Origin: Sternotherus odoratus
Lineage: Eukaryota; Chordata; Testudines; Kinosternidae
Direction of reading: 5' to 3'
Length of the DNA: 64,000 nucleotides
Assembly: GCA_032164245.1 (NCBI GenBank)
Contig: JAVMKO010000010.1
Location: 27,664,189 to 27,728,188, forward strand
The first letter of the stretch is position 1; every line of letters begins with the position of its first letter. The translations under genes and the position numbers were made by a program. Shown in pieces: positions 33,661-44,760 of this stretch. Below the pieces are notes generated by a model. That model saw nothing but the letters and a program-made list of their open reading frames with translations. It was not told the origin of the DNA and did not search any database.

Positions 33661-33736
33661 AGAGACCCCCCCCCCCGTCCCGTTTTTGCCATCCCAATGT
33701 CCCGTTTTTGTCTCAAGGAAATATGGTCAGCCTATC
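33661..33736. mobile_element. DNA-transposon end next to the exon fragment
   Basis: The stretch 'aatgtcccgtttttgtctcaaggaaatatggtcagccta' is, in reverse, close to 'tagggtgaccatatttcc...aaaacgggaca', a terminal sequence of a common sauropsid hAT-like MITE. It marks the right border of the foreign insert in the Penelope-like element. No matching left terminus was found before 32878. Confidence 0.45.
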
Positions 33737-33929
33737 TTAATAAAGACACTGGATTTATTGCTTATTACAACAATCTGCAAGCAACTAAACCCCATTTTTG
33801 TCCTATAACTGCAGTGGTGTTAATCGGCCACTTCACCTTGAATGGTCCCATAGAATGTGTGTAAACTACTTATGTTAAACTATCCATTTGATCTTTATTT
33901 AGCTGTGACACTCATTACTTTTCCCAGGC

Positions 33930-33965
33930 CTGAAGAAGAGCTCTGTGTAGCTCAAAAACTTGTCT
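33930..33965 (+). ncRNA. Hammerhead-ribozyme-like motif, degraded
   Basis: CTGAAGA (33930-33936) replaces CUGAUGA. One extra A is followed by stem II GAGCT (33938-33942), loop CTGTGT and AGCTC (33949-33953). Then comes AAAA where GAAA is expected (33954-33957), and 'acttgtctc'. The layout equals that of 23046-23084 although stem sequences differ, which supports a conserved fold. The GAAA loss should abolish activity in this copy. Confidence 0.4.
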
Positions 33966-34288
33966 CTTTCACCAACAGAAGTTGATCCAATAGAAGGTAT
34001 TACTTCACCCACCATGTCTCTCTGAGGAGTAAGTCAGCACATTGCTCCCCTGCCTATAGCATTTGCCAGACAAGAAATTGCTGCAATTTTGTACTGAAAC
34101 AGTCTTCCCAATGGGAGAACTTTCTACTTTGGTGGCCCAGCATCTGCATTCGCAGTGATCTGGTGGGCAAATCTGGCCCCAAAGCCTATGTGAGTCGTAC
34201 AGACAGAATAGCTCAGTCATCCCTGTTAACGCCCTTTACTGCAAGTGAGTGAACAAATAATAGAGAAAATATATTTTAAACACTGTGG

Positions 34289-34383
34289 CTAGGATTTCCA
34301 AGGGGGTAGGGAGTTGCCCAATTGCCAGTGAAAGTCAGTGGGAATTGGATGCTTGTGAAAATACGGGGTGGGATTTTGGAAAA
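34289..34383. mobile_element. Palindromic 'gattttcaaa' MITE relic
   Basis: Arms 'ctaggatttccaagggggtagggag' and 'gtgaaaatacggggtgggattttgg' flank the centre 'agtgaaagtcagtgggaatt'. This is the pattern of a frequent sauropsid palindromic MITE. Non-coding. Confidence 0.6.
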
Positions 34384-34504
34384 AAGTTTTGCAAACCCAA
34401 GAGAGGAATATTTAATATGTTTTCAGTTTTGTTGCTAATATTTCACTCTGTTCTGCAAGCAGAAGCATTCACTGCCCATAGCTTCTTTCTTGCTTTCTTT
34501 AATG

Positions 34505-34930
34505 CAGGGGTCTCAAACTCAAATGACCACGAGGGCCGCATGAGGACTAGTGCACTGGCCCGAGGGCCGCACCACTGACACACCCTGCCCTCGCTGCCCC
34601 GGCTCCGCCCCCACTCCACCCCTTCCAAGAGGTCCCACCCCTGCCCCACCTCCTCCTCTGAGCACGCAGCTCCCCATTCCCTCCTGGAAAGCGCTAGGCA
34701 CCACCAACAGCTGTTTGGCAAACAAAGCAAGAGCAATCTAGGAAGTCCAGAGCTAGAAACACACGCGGCCCAGCCAGGCAGCAGAGAAGCCTCCACTTCT
34801 GGCCCCTCCGTCCTGCAAACTGCTATGGGGGGAACCAGGGAGGAGGGGGGGCGCCAGGAAGCTTGGCGGGCCGCAGGGAAGGGCTTGGCGGGTCGCATGT
34901 GGCCCCCGGGCCGCATGTTTGAGACCCCTG
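34505..34930. mobile_element. hAT MITE, 426 bp, perfect 8-bp target duplication
   Basis: Ends CAGGGGTCTCAAACTC and TGTTTGAGACCCCTG form a 14-bp terminal inverted repeat. CTTTAATG flanks both sides (34497-34504 and 34931-34938). The core is GC-rich and carries 'gagggccgca' near the left end and 'ggcgggccgcag' near the right end. Frames of 60-177 aa across it are not genes. Confidence 0.9.
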
Positions 34931-35269
34931 CTTTAATGTAAATGCCAATTAAGCATTGGCTTTTTTTCTGCAACAACTCAGACGTTTTGCTTTCTCACTT
35001 TTTTTGCTACATGAAACCAAGGACAGAGACTGAGAATCAGAAATAATCATGTTTCTCCCTTTATTCCTCACATCGCAGCTCATTCTGCTAGAAGATCTGC
35101 ATTAATAAAGCTGCCATTCAGGTACCTAAGCAATCCTTTTGTATCTGATTCAATAGTTTTCCAATATTCTTCTTTTCCTTCCAATTACGCATCTACAAAC
35201 CGTCTTTTCTGTCATTTTATAAAAAAGAGTTGATATTCAGATATTTAATATAGGTCTCATTAGTATATA

Positions 35270-35708
35270 CAGTAAACCCTCGATTTAACGGACCTTGATT
35301 TAATGGACTTCGGATGCAACGGACAAAATTTCTGAGCAAGTCTGATGCATTCCTGATCCATTTCTGGCAGGCTGGCTGCCAGCTCCCAGCTGCCACCCGG
35401 GTCCAGGCAGCAGGTGGGCTGGCTGCCGGCTCCCAGCTGCCGCCCGGGTCCCACCAGCCGGGACCCGGGCGGGCTGGCTGACGGTTCCCGGCTGCCGCCC
35501 AGGTCCCACCAGCCGGGACCCGGGCGGGCTGGCTGACGGCTCCCGCCCGGGTCCCAGCAGCAGGCGGGCTGCGGAGCTGTCGCCCCGACCCTGTGGCGGG
35601 TGGGCTGCTGCTCCGACAGCTCATTTTTTAAAATTATTAAATAACGGACTTTTTGATTTAACGGACACCCCCTCGCCCGAATTAGTCCATTAAATGGAGG
35701 TTTTACTG
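35270..35708. mobile_element. Tc1/mariner (Tigger/pogo-like) MITE with GC-rich core
   Basis: Begins CAGTAAACCCTCGATTTAAC and ends with 'taaatggaggttttactg', with TA on both sides (35268-35269 and 35709-35710). Internal near-end text 'ttaacggacc...cggatgcaacggacaaaat' is recognisable in the copy at 36743-37226, which is inverted. The core (about 35360-35600) consists of roughly 55-bp tandem units around 'ggctggctgccggctccc' and 'gccgggacccgggcgg'. The 135-aa frame is a by-product of the core. Confidence 0.85.
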
Positions 35709-36742
35709 TAATACTATTTAGTGTGAAAAAGTGCCATTTCTCAAGCTGTGCTTCCCCTAAGAACAGGCCCCTTCAGATATTATAAATAAGTGAAGATATC
35801 CCTGAGCATGTACTTGAAATCTGGTCTAAACTTTTGGGACAAGTTTGCAGAAACTTCATTAACGTATTGGTAATCACAAGGTCCCTCTGGGCCTTGGAAC
35901 TGATGAATCTAACTAGTGTGGTGTTGGCATACCTCCATGGAATCAGAGCCCCATGAGCCACAGCTATGCAGCACAGGTCCCTGAATTAGTTCTTGCAGCC
36001 TGTTGTGCCTCACGTTTCTGCTACAGGTACAGCATATTGTTATTAACGCCTATACCTCTCAAGACTTCTACATGATATTGCACTATGCTAATTGTATTCA
36101 AATCCTGTGTAAACAGGGGCATGTTCCAGTTATTTAAACAAATACATGTTCAAAAATGAAAAATTAGCTACTTATGACACACATTACTCTGGCAAAAAAA
36201 GAGCAGCAAACCCACATTTTCCCCTATTTGAAGATTCCCCATAGTTTATCAACCAAACCAGCACCCCTGATAATTTTAATCTATTGTAACAATTCATAAT
36301 CTCATCCCTAAGATCTTCAAGCAGCTTCAGATTTCTTGTAGGGACTTGTATCCCTGAATTTGAGTTGCCAACATAATAGGGCTGTACCTTAATACAGTCA
36401 CAGGGCTTTATATACTCTTAACTTTTCTTCTTGCTCAAAAGACAAACTCTAAACCCTCAGTGAGAACCTACAAATTAAACTGTGACATGACACAGCCTCC
36501 TAGCAGGCCAGAGCCCCCAAACTCAGGCATGTAACATAACTGTTACTTGATTGGCACACAAGCCACAAAATGTTTCCACCTCCCTTTTCAATTTGGATAA
36601 GCTATTTCCACTCTCTTCTCAAGTTAGATGCTCCAAAAACAGGTCAAAAGTCAACTTCATTCTAATTCACATTTCCCAGAAAACTGCAATTTCCAAGTTA
36701 AAGCAAAATTTTTGCTGCCCTGTATACTTCCATTGACACACA

Positions 36743-37226
36743 CAGTAAAACCTCGATTTAACGGACTAATTTGGGCGAGGGGGTGTCCGTTAAATCAAAA
36801 AGTCCGTTATTTAATTAAAAAAAAACCGAGCTGTCGGAGCAGCAGCCCGCCCGCCACAGGGTCGGGGCGGCAGCTCCGCAGCCCGCCAGCTGCTGGGACC
36901 CGGGCGGCAGCCGGGAGCCGTCAGCCAGCATGCCCGGGTCCCGGCTGCTGGGACCGGGGCGGCAGCCGGGAGCCGTCAGCCAGCCCGCCCGCTGGCGGGA
37001 CTTGGGCGGGAGCCGGGAGCCGTCAGCCAGCCCGCCCGCTGGCGGGACTCGGGCGGGAGCCGGGAGCCGGCAGCCAGCCCGCCCGCGGGCGGGACTCGGG
37101 CGGGAGCCGGGAGCCGGCAGCCAGCCCGCGAAAAATGGATTTCGGATGCATCAGACTTGCTCAGAAATTTTGTCCGTTGCATCCGAAGTCCGTTAAATCG
37201 AGGTCCATTAAATCGAGGGTTTACTG
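36743..37226. mobile_element. Second copy of the same Tc1/mariner MITE, inverted
   Basis: Begins CAGTAAAACCTCGATTTAAC and ends 'aaatcgagggtttactg'. The right flank is TA (37227-37228), while the left flank is CA, consistent with one mutation of a TA duplication. The core (about 36835-37130) has five or so units of about 57 bp around 'gccgggagccgtcagccagc' and 'gcccgctggcggga'. Relative to 35270-35708 the asymmetric parts run in the opposite direction. The 205-, 113- and 88-aa frames are repeat artefacts. Confidence 0.85.
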
Positions 37227-37229
37227 TAT

Positions 37230-39740
37230 TACTGTACTCAAATAGTTCTCTTGTAAAATTTAAGTATTGTAATGAAAATGACTGTACACAAGTTTCAATT
37301 TCAAAAGTATGAAACATATGGGAGCAGGATTATTTCTGTCATCCACTGCCAAAATAATATTTTGCTCATGGAATTAAAATTTATGGGGCTTTCCCAAATC
37401 CACATAATGTTTTTGAGTGCTTAGATTGCATTAGGTCATTTACATTAGCACATATACGTGTTAAAGACGCATCTTGGCAGCCAGTTCCTATTGGTTACTC
37501 ATCCACAGCTGCTCCAGAGCATTACTCCACCTAAAGTCAGGATTAATGTATGCTCCTGAAACAGACTTCAGTTACAGGAAGAGATGTTCTTCAGCTAAGT
37601 GACTTTTCCCTTCTACTCTTAGCATCAGGAATGCAAATCTCCAATGTCCACCTGGCCACAATTACCTATGCATTCCTGAGTCTTCCTTCCTGCCCCATCT
37701 TGATCCCCTACAGGATTGCTACACTATTCTCTACAGGCACTATCCCATAAAACCTTTGAACTTCAGCCAGTGCAGAATGTCCACCTTCTTAGCAGAGTAG
37801 GCCGCAGGCAGAAACTTGTGTATTTTATAATGAAAGAACCCACCCTTTGCCACAGACTGTGCACCAGAATGTGAGCACACAAATGCATGCACACAGACAC
37901 ACACAAACTAGGTGTATATTAGGAGCACTTCACTGATGTGGAGAATGTTGAAATGTTCATGCTTGATTTAGGCCAATGTTTGTTTTTAATCTCACTCCTT
38001 ATGCATCTGTAGATGGGTGCGGATACAACATCGGGTTTGCAGAAAAAACGTAGATATTTGCATGCCTAAGGCAAGTGTACACAGTTTTGTAAATTTATTT
38101 CAATGTATCATTTCATAATAAGCAAAAAAAATCTTGAATCCCTAGTCAAAATCCTCTGCTCATTTGTTTTCAATAATTTGGATTTTAGTTTACAAGTAAA
38201 TCTTCTGATCAACTGCTGTTAGCTCCCCAGGGTATGTAGTTTCTCCCGACACTCTCTGGATAGCACTCAGAGGCTCTGAATGCCATGCCGCAGAAGACAT
38301 TTTAGCAGCAACATTTTCCTCCTTAGTAGGCTCCTCAAGCGGCTTTGGACTTGCCTGTGGATCTGTCACATGACTATTTTGCTGATGGGCTCTCTGGGAT
38401 TTTCCTGAATACTGTTTTCTATTGGCTTCTCTGAGATTTTGAGGGACATTCATTTGTAACAGTCTGGATTTCTATCCCTCAGAAAATTTGTATGTCAAGT
38501 TCCTGTGCAGCAATTTCACCTACGAGTACTGCACTCACATTTGCTCTACATGTTACACTTTGTTTTGTATTTCTTTGGGTTGAGAACTTCTTGGACAGGT
38601 TTTAGCAGAGTTTATAAAATATCTTAGCAACACAGTAGACAAACCCTTAAACCACCAAAAACTATAATAAGGTTCACATTTGCCTTTGTTCCCTTACGTT
38701 TTATCAAATGATATACTTGTCCTGAATTTTTTTTTGTTCCTGATCATTCATATTTGATGTGAGGGATATTTGACCTTTTAACTCGTATTCATTCTTTATT
38801 CTGCATCACAAACGTTCTCCAACATCCTTCTTTCTAAAGACTCATTACTAGCTGAATTGATTGAACGTTGTCATCTATTAATAGGACTTTAAAGAGGCTT
38901 CCAACCTGTACATGTACTCTGCTATGTTGTTTAGTAAATTATTCAGTGCTACTGCTCTTCCATCATCCATCTCTTGTTGGCTCTATTCCTCCCTTTCTGA
39001 TGAGTTCTTGACTTGAGTTGAATTGCCAGTTATTTTTAGTCTTGCGTGTCACACTTTACAATTTAATTAATTAATTATGTGGATTTTTGTCCAATGTGCT
39101 TTGTTATGCTGTAATGTTCACAGTTGTTGTTCCCGCCCCCCAACTTTCATATAGTACTCAATCTTTTGTGAGCACTGGGAGGTTATCAAATACTATATAT
39201 TTTACCCACTGATAACCTTGTGGGGTATATCTAGCCAAGTAAATTCTATGTATCAGGAACCATGTACTCAAGTGCAGACCCCAACACGATGCCTAGCCAT
39301 AATTTTCTAAGGCTGATTCATTTAAACATATAGCAGAATGTTACTAATACTTTGTGAGAAGAATTAAATCACCTGTTACAGCCTTGAAAGAAATGTTGAC
39401 TTATGGCACTAAATTATATTAGCTGCTTAGATCTAATAAGTAGACTTTGACAAATACTGCTTGCAAGAATGTTTTGTGAGCACACTCGTATTCATAAACA
39501 TTCACAACCCATACTGTGAGAGGATTTTTGATCCCACAAATGGCTGGTCCACATATGAGTCTGCTATGGCTCAAGTGGTAGAAACGTATGCCTTTAGCAA
39601 AATCCACCATGAGCACAAGTGGGGTTGGGTATACAAAGCAGCAGTAGACACACTTTTTCATTGATAGGATTAAAAGGGAGAAGAGAAGTCATTCCCCATG
39701 TTGATATCAGTATATGCAGAAACATTGACTTTAGCAGAGA
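37230..39740. other. AT-rich non-coding stretch
   Basis: No supported gene. The minus frame 38190-38453 (87 aa, starting MNVPQNLREANRKQYSG) is hydrophilic and unbroken, but I cannot match it to a family and it lacks neighbouring exons. It is not called. Confidence 0.45.
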
Positions 39741-39743
39741 TTA

Positions 39744-39876
39744 GCGATACAAGGTGGGTGAGGTAAAATCTTTTATTGGACCAACTTCTGTTAGTGACAG
39801 AAACACACTTTGGAGCTTACAGAGAGTTCAAGTTGTATGAGCTCGAAAGCTTGTCTTTCTTACCAACAGAAGAGTT
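39744..39876 (+). mobile_element. Penelope-like terminal-repeat hairpin (second family)
   Basis: The left piece 'tacaaggtgggtgaggtaaaatcttttattggaccaacttctgttag' is the reverse of the terminal repeat seen at 33926-34025. After a short middle, the other orientation appears as 'gagctcgaaagcttgtctttcttaccaacagaag' (39840-39873), complementary to 39785-39820. So this is a head-to-head foldback like those of the other Penelope-like family. The right arm keeps GAAAGC (39845-39850) after 'gagctc', the hammerhead-like core. Target duplications are not evident. Confidence 0.65.
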
Positions 39877-40011
39877 CACTTCCAAAGCAGAAGTGTCAAT
39901 AATTATGTCTTGTGTAAAACTTTAGGGGAGCAAGGGAAGGGCATTCTGAACCTTAAATTTTGTTTCCCAATGCAACTATAATGACAACGTTACCTCTGTG
40001 TGTTTTATCTG

Positions 40012-40455
40012 TAGCTGCTGCCATTGCGGTCTTCAGGAGCAGCGCTTCCACATCCTTGGAATGCCTGAACCAGATGAGGAGGACTTGGGACAGTCCTGCA
40101 AGCCAGTGCTGTCTGATACTGTGATCAACAGGGTCAGAAGGTAAACATTGTAGTCTATATGGAGGAAGAAAGAGGAGGCAAGAGAAAGTCCCAGGAGTCC
40201 CAATGGGATAAGAAGGGAGAGATGCACCAGGACATAATGGGCTTATCCAGTAGCAAACACAGATGCTGCCGCCTCGTCTGGTCCTACAGGTTCAACAATC
40301 ACAGACTCACCTCCCTTTGCAGTTCAGGGGCAACTCCATTGCAACACCTCCCTTCAGCCCCACCCTCTCAACACTGCTTGTGGTATCAGGGGTCACATTC
40401 CTCTCTCAACCACTCCACAATAGAGAATGGTAAAGGCGACCACAGCTTCATTTAA
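40012..40455 (+). pseudogene. Possible Myb/SANT-like ORF relic of a PIF/Harbinger transposon
   Basis: A plus-strand region with open frame 40159-40455 (MEEERGGKRKSQESQWDKKG, then GEMHQDIMG) and a Pro/Ser-rich tail (SAPPSQ...IENGKGDHSF). It resembles the C-terminal half of the Myb/SANT-like second protein of PIF/Harbinger elements, where a 'QE...LQRETMGKM' helix is followed by a Pro-rich tail. The match is weak and by eye, and the frame is broken upstream at about 40141. The decayed Harbinger transposase at 41220-41740 on the opposite strand supports it. In that transposon class the two genes commonly accompany each other. Confidence 0.35.
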
Positions 40456-40507
40456 ACAGACCTGTGAAACACACAGTTGCTGTATGTGTAGCTAAAATGA
40501 ACATGAA

Positions 40508-40844
40508 CAGAGGCGCCAACATTTGTGGGCGCCGGTAGGTGCTCACACCCCCATGCCCCGACTCCACTCCTGCCTCAAAGCCCCCACCCAAACTCCACCC
40601 CTCTCTGCCCCATTGGACCTTCCCCAAATCCTCGCCCCATCCCCACCTCCTCCCACGAGCGTATTCCCCCATCCCTCCCAGGCTTGCTGAGCGAAACAGC
40701 TGTTTCGCGGCGCAAGCGCTGGGAAGGAAGGGGGAGAAGCAGGAGGCGGCAGCGTGTTCAGAGGAGGAGGCGGAGGCAGAGTGGAGGGGAGCTGGGGAGA
40801 GGAGCTGCCAGTGGGTGCACACCCACCAGGACTTGACGCCTATG
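40508..40844. mobile_element. hAT-type MITE, 337 bp
   Basis: Begins CAGAGGCGCCAAC and ends GACTTGACGCCTATG, imperfect inverted repeats of a 'CATAGGCGCCAAC' hAT terminus. Internal 'gtgggcgccggtaggtgctcacaccccc' near the left is mirrored by 'gtgggtgcacacccacc' near the right. The flanks acatgaa and acaagaa are a likely mutated target duplication. GC-rich. The 103-133 aa frames on both strands are not genes. Confidence 0.7.
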
Positions 40845-41219
40845 GACAAGAATTTTCTTTCCCCTTCTTAAATTCTGTTCGATTAATGTATAAAGTTTGT
40901 AATGTACTTGCTTTTAAACTGAGCAGATTTTTCCACTGATTTTGTTATTGAATAAAAATTCTATTTGGAAAATATTTCATCTTTATAATTCCCAACACAT
41001 GCTGCAGAGTGCCTAGCGGTTCTCAAAGCACCCACTTACTTGTGTGACTTGACTCATAGGATCAGTGACAAACAGTGTGATAATAATAAATGTACAGCAA
41101 GCACCACAAACTTAACAGGTGCACTTACAGTGTTATATTCATAGATGTGCACCAAGTACTACACAATTCCTAACAGAGCCCAGAACAGCAGGGCCAGGTA
41201 AAACACAGTACACCACAAC

Positions 41220-41740
41220 GCATCACCGTGGCTCACTGTTAAAGTTCTCTTTCAAAGTATCCCAGAGCTGTATTGGTCCATATCCAGCTCTGATAATGGC
41301 CCATTGTTCAAACCATTGTTCAAACTCACCAGACAGCCACTCCCACCTCTGCCCTCCGCCTGTCAGCAACTTTTCCCGCTGTGCTTCATGAATATTATGC
41401 AGGCTGCAGAAGGCAGCTACAACCACTGGGATGTCTTCCCCCGCCTGAGATCCAATCTTGTGAGTAAACAGTGGCACTGGGCAGTGTCCCTTCAATCTGC
41501 CAGCAGCTTATTCAGCTGTCATTCTGCACTGGCTGAACCAATAGTTGAATCTCTCCTTGGTGCTATCAAGGTGGCTGGTGTACAAGTTCATGAGAGGGAA
41601 GAAGGTTGGACAGCAAGGAGGTCTGTGTGAATTCATGGGATTTTTTAAAGAGGCACAAAAATTATGGGATCCAGATGACATAGAATGGAGACAGCTGCAC
41701 TCTGGCAAGCTGAGCTCTTGCTCCTACTCACCCCTGTGCA
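41220..41740 (-). pseudogene. PIF/Harbinger transposase C-terminal relic
   Basis: On the minus strand: PLMNLYTSHLDSTKERFNYW, then 'FSQCRMTAE' (about 41630-41510), then after a stop GRLKGHCPVPLF and IPVVVAAFCSLHNIHEAQRE, then 'LWDTLKENF' (to about 41230). These match the Harbinger DDE transposase pattern 'PLMxPYxxHLxxxxxrFNyrlSraRmtvEcAFGRLKxRWRcL', 'vVxACCvLHNxcE' and 'lRdaLxxyF', in order and spacing. The final catalytic Glu of 'vEcAFGrLK' falls at the TAE/stop junction, so the copy is inactive. Confidence 0.8.
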
Positions 41741-41879
41741 ACTCATTCCTGCCTCACTAACCATTGCCAAAACAGTGTGCTGGATGATGGTGGGCTTCAG
41801 ACTAGGTACCTACCCCTATTGCACTCTGCTGTGCATTAATACAAGCACTCCTAATAAGTATGTGGAGCACTGAAGCAAG

Positions 41880-43055
41880 GAGCCAGGTATGCAAGTACGC
41901 AAGCAACATATTAACTGCAGCAGCTTTATGCTGACATAACTTGCATCAGACAAAGTTTATAGTTCAAACAGGGCCTTGATTTGATGACTATTCATAGCAA
42001 CAATTACATTCAAGATGGCCAACACAAACTTTTCCCCAAATATTTACATGACTAAGTAATTTCAAAAATATCTTTCCAGAAGTATTCTTGCAAACAAAAA
42101 TTCAGTCATATACTTGTTTGTGTGAAGTGAATAGAAGATGTCGTGAATACCATCAAAGAAAACACACAACTTATTTGAACAAATGGTCATGAATACTTTT
42201 TCCGGTACTAACTCACCATTAATAATAGTTTCACTATGCACTAAATACAGACCTTTGAAATCCTCTTCATTCTAATGTGCTTCTTCAGAGCACAGGACAA
42301 AATGAAATATGTTCTTTTACACTCATAGTGACTAGACAGTTTTATTTCCACCATAAAATAACATACAACCGTGACCTGAGAGGATCTTTATAAAAATTTG
42401 AAATAAATTTTAAAACAGCTGCTTAATACATGAAAACTCCTATAGCAGATTTGCCGCAAAGCCCTTTAATAGCACCTTCACTCCAATGACATATTACCTC
42501 TAAGGCACCAGAAGTCAGGATTCCCCCATTGAAGCTGATGAATGACTACAGCTATGAGCCTGAAAAATTGGTCTCCACTGGAGATGTTACAATTCAAGTA
42601 GCCCTCAGTACTTTCTCCAAGGGCATAATCAGGAATGCCAGGATAATAAAAGATTACCCTTCATAAGGGAAAAACTTTCATTTTTTTCTAAGAATGAGTT
42701 TTATTGTTTTCTATTATGCCAAAACCAAAAAATAAACAACCTCCCACTCCCAACAGCCCACTAGCCTTCAAAATGTGAGAAAGTGAAAAAAATGGGAAAG
42801 AGAAGAGGTAGCCAGGCATGTGACAGAGAATTCAAAATAAAAGCAATTAATTAATTAAAGCAGTTAAATTTTCTTGGTATGCTTGAACCACAACATTTTC
42901 CAACTTCTTTGCCTGGTTATTAGATTTATCAATCCCCAGATGTGATGATTAATGTTGTTATTTCAGAGCAGTTTTATTTTTGTTATTCCAAGGGACTCCC
43001 CCCAGACAGCTTCCCCAACTTTTCTATTTTGTTTGTTGTAGAATCAAGTACAAAA
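41880..43055. other. AT-rich non-coding stretch
   Basis: Nothing assignable. Confidence 0.5.
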
Positions 43056-43059
43056 GAAG

Positions 43060-43205
43060 GTGCAACGATTTGTATTATGGTAACCATAGGGGGCTTCGTT
43101 GTGCTAGGCACTGTAAGAGATAGTCGCTACTTTGAAAAGTTTGGAGTCTAACTAGAGAAATGGCAGGAGGGGAACCATAGGCACACAGAAGCAATGATAG
43201 AAGTC
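43060..43205 (-). mobile_element. L2-related retroposon tail, minus strand
   Basis: Reads 'gggggcttcgttgtgctaggcactgtaagagatagtcgctactttgaaaagtttggagtctaa', the reverse of the turtle L2-type tail 'ttagattgtaagctctttggggcaggga...gtgcctagcacaatggggtccc'. Divergent. The 69-aa plus frame over it is not a gene. Confidence 0.55.
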
Positions 43206-44525
43206 AGCTGTCCAAAGTCCCAATCTGTAGATGCACACTTTCTTCCCAGCTAGAAATCTATTATAAATGTATGAACTTTCTCATAGAATAGAAAAGCAAG
43301 AAAGTTTGAATTTTTTCAGCTTTTGATTGGCTAAAGCACACAGCGGCTTTAAATCAACCTTGTAAAGTTGCCAGGAGAATTCAACGTCTCAGACACATTA
43401 CTCAGACTCCTTTTGCCATGTTGATGATGAAAACATTTAATGGTATTTTACTTGCTCATCAAAAAATTACTCACTCAGGTGAATGATTGATTAAACTTTT
43501 GCAAAGCAGATTTAAATATTTATCCTCTTTTATCCCAACACATTCAATCATTTGCAGCCTGTTCCAAAGACAATGGAAAGCTTTCCATATTCTTCAATTG
43601 TTTTTTCCCACTGTATCTTATAAAACAATACCCTCAACCCTTAAATAAACATGCTAATATACCCATTGCACTGATCTATTTACACCTTATTGTATGTCTC
43701 ACTGCCTTCAAATAACAAGGCATCTGCTCATTTTCCACCAAACATTATGAAGTGGCCATGAATGGGTTAATTTTTAAGGCAGTTCTCCCAGAAGCTGCTA
43801 GGACAGGTATTCCTTTAATTCTTGACCAGGGCCCAATTCTCAAGGCTTGACATGGATCCTCTGGATTCTATATATGGCATCTCAAAATGGCCAGCAGAAA
43901 TTGGCCCAGTCTGAGGGTAATTCCCTATTGGTAAATACATACTGCAGCTGGACATTGCAACTCTCCTGCTTTCTGGCGTAGGAAGTGTGCTGAGGATATA
44001 GCAGGGCAGGGAGAATCTCCCTCTGCGCTAAGCAAATCCTGCACGGTCATGGAGTAAATTACAGTTCCTGGACCCAATGACAGAACAAGAAACTGCCCAG
44101 TAGTACTCCAGGTGGTGTTGGGGCCAGACCTGGAACTGAGAATTAGGAAGCTGGGAATGGATTCCTGATACCCCAAGCAGTGCCTTAGCACAGGAGATAA
44201 CTTGTCTCATTATCTCCTGACTCTGTATTTTCAGTTCTCCAAAACCAAACACTACTGTTCCCTTGAAACACCCTCCCACAAATGACTGCAATTCATTTAT
44301 TGAATGTGCACAAATAAATGCTGTGCCCCTTCTAAGCCTGTCAATGTAACATTGAGTATAAGCAGGAAAACTGCCCTGGAAAAAACATTCCCTCCTGCAA
44401 CTTCCCTCCATTGACAGAGCTCACAACTAACATAATATTATTATACTCTGGGTTGTGTATCCACTATGGCAGCCTATGCAAAAAATAAACAGATGCAACA
44501 CATGAAAGTTTAAACATAAATCAAA
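43206..44525. other. Non-coding stretch
   Basis: Minus-strand frames 43925-44411 (88 and 127 aa) show no known domain and overlap each other in two registers. They are left uncalled. Confidence 0.45.
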
Positions 44526-44527
44526 AT

Positions 44528-44760
44528 GCTTAGCTCATAGACTATAAGGTCAGAAGGGACCATTATGATAATCTAGTCTGACCTCCTGCACAATGCAGAC
44601 CACAGAATCTCACCCACTCACTCCTGTAGTATACCCCTAACCTATGTCTGAGCTATTGAAGTCCCCAAATCATGCTTTAAAGACTTCAAGGTGAAGAGAA
44701 TCCTCCAGCAAGTGAATCGTGCCCTATGCTGCAGAGGAAGAGTGGGGGGAGGGAATTTAT
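44528..44760 (-). mobile_element. CR1 LINE 3' UTR, minus strand
   Basis: Reads 'tcatagactataaggtcagaagggaccattatgataatctagtctgacctcctgcaca', the reverse complement of a CR1 terminal region, and continues with 'ttaaagacttcaaggtgaagagaatcctccagcaagtgaatcgtgcccta', also typical of the turtle CR1 3' UTR. No coding part remains. Confidence 0.85.

Larger units (their letters stand above)
32725..34025 (+). mobile_element. Penelope-like element (second family) carrying foreign insert
   Basis: The left part 32725-32877 codes, in frame, [23 protein letters not shown]. The last residues are the start of the GIY-YIG domain ('VVYLIQCxxC'). A second 'acatgaggcgtatctcatcc' follows at 32859-32878 as a small direct repeat. 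The right part 33737-34025 resumes with '[18 protein letters not shown]', the C-terminus after the nuclease, then a 3' non-coding segment ('gccacttcaccttgaatgg') and a hammerhead-like terminal repeat ending 'cttcacccaccatgtctctct'. Between them, about 860 bp of minisatellite, a protein kinase C exon piece and another transposon end replace the middle of the nuclease domain. Dead element. Confidence 0.75.

Noticed and set aside
32651..33808. 385-aa plus-strand frame
   Set aside because: It runs from Penelope-like sequence through the pyrimidine minisatellite into the PKC exon and beyond, with no consistent protein. Only the 33368-33530 part has homology.
34443..34976. 177-aa minus frame
   Set aside because: Lies over a hAT MITE with intact ends and duplication. 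Composition follows the GC-rich core.
36628..37317. 205-aa and 113-aa frames
   Set aside because: Repeating Pro/Gly/Arg/Ser units from the tandem core of the MITE at 36743-37226.
43925..44411. Two overlapping minus frames (88 and 127 aa)
   Set aside because: Overlap in different registers, no motif, no supporting splice sites or homologues that I recognise.
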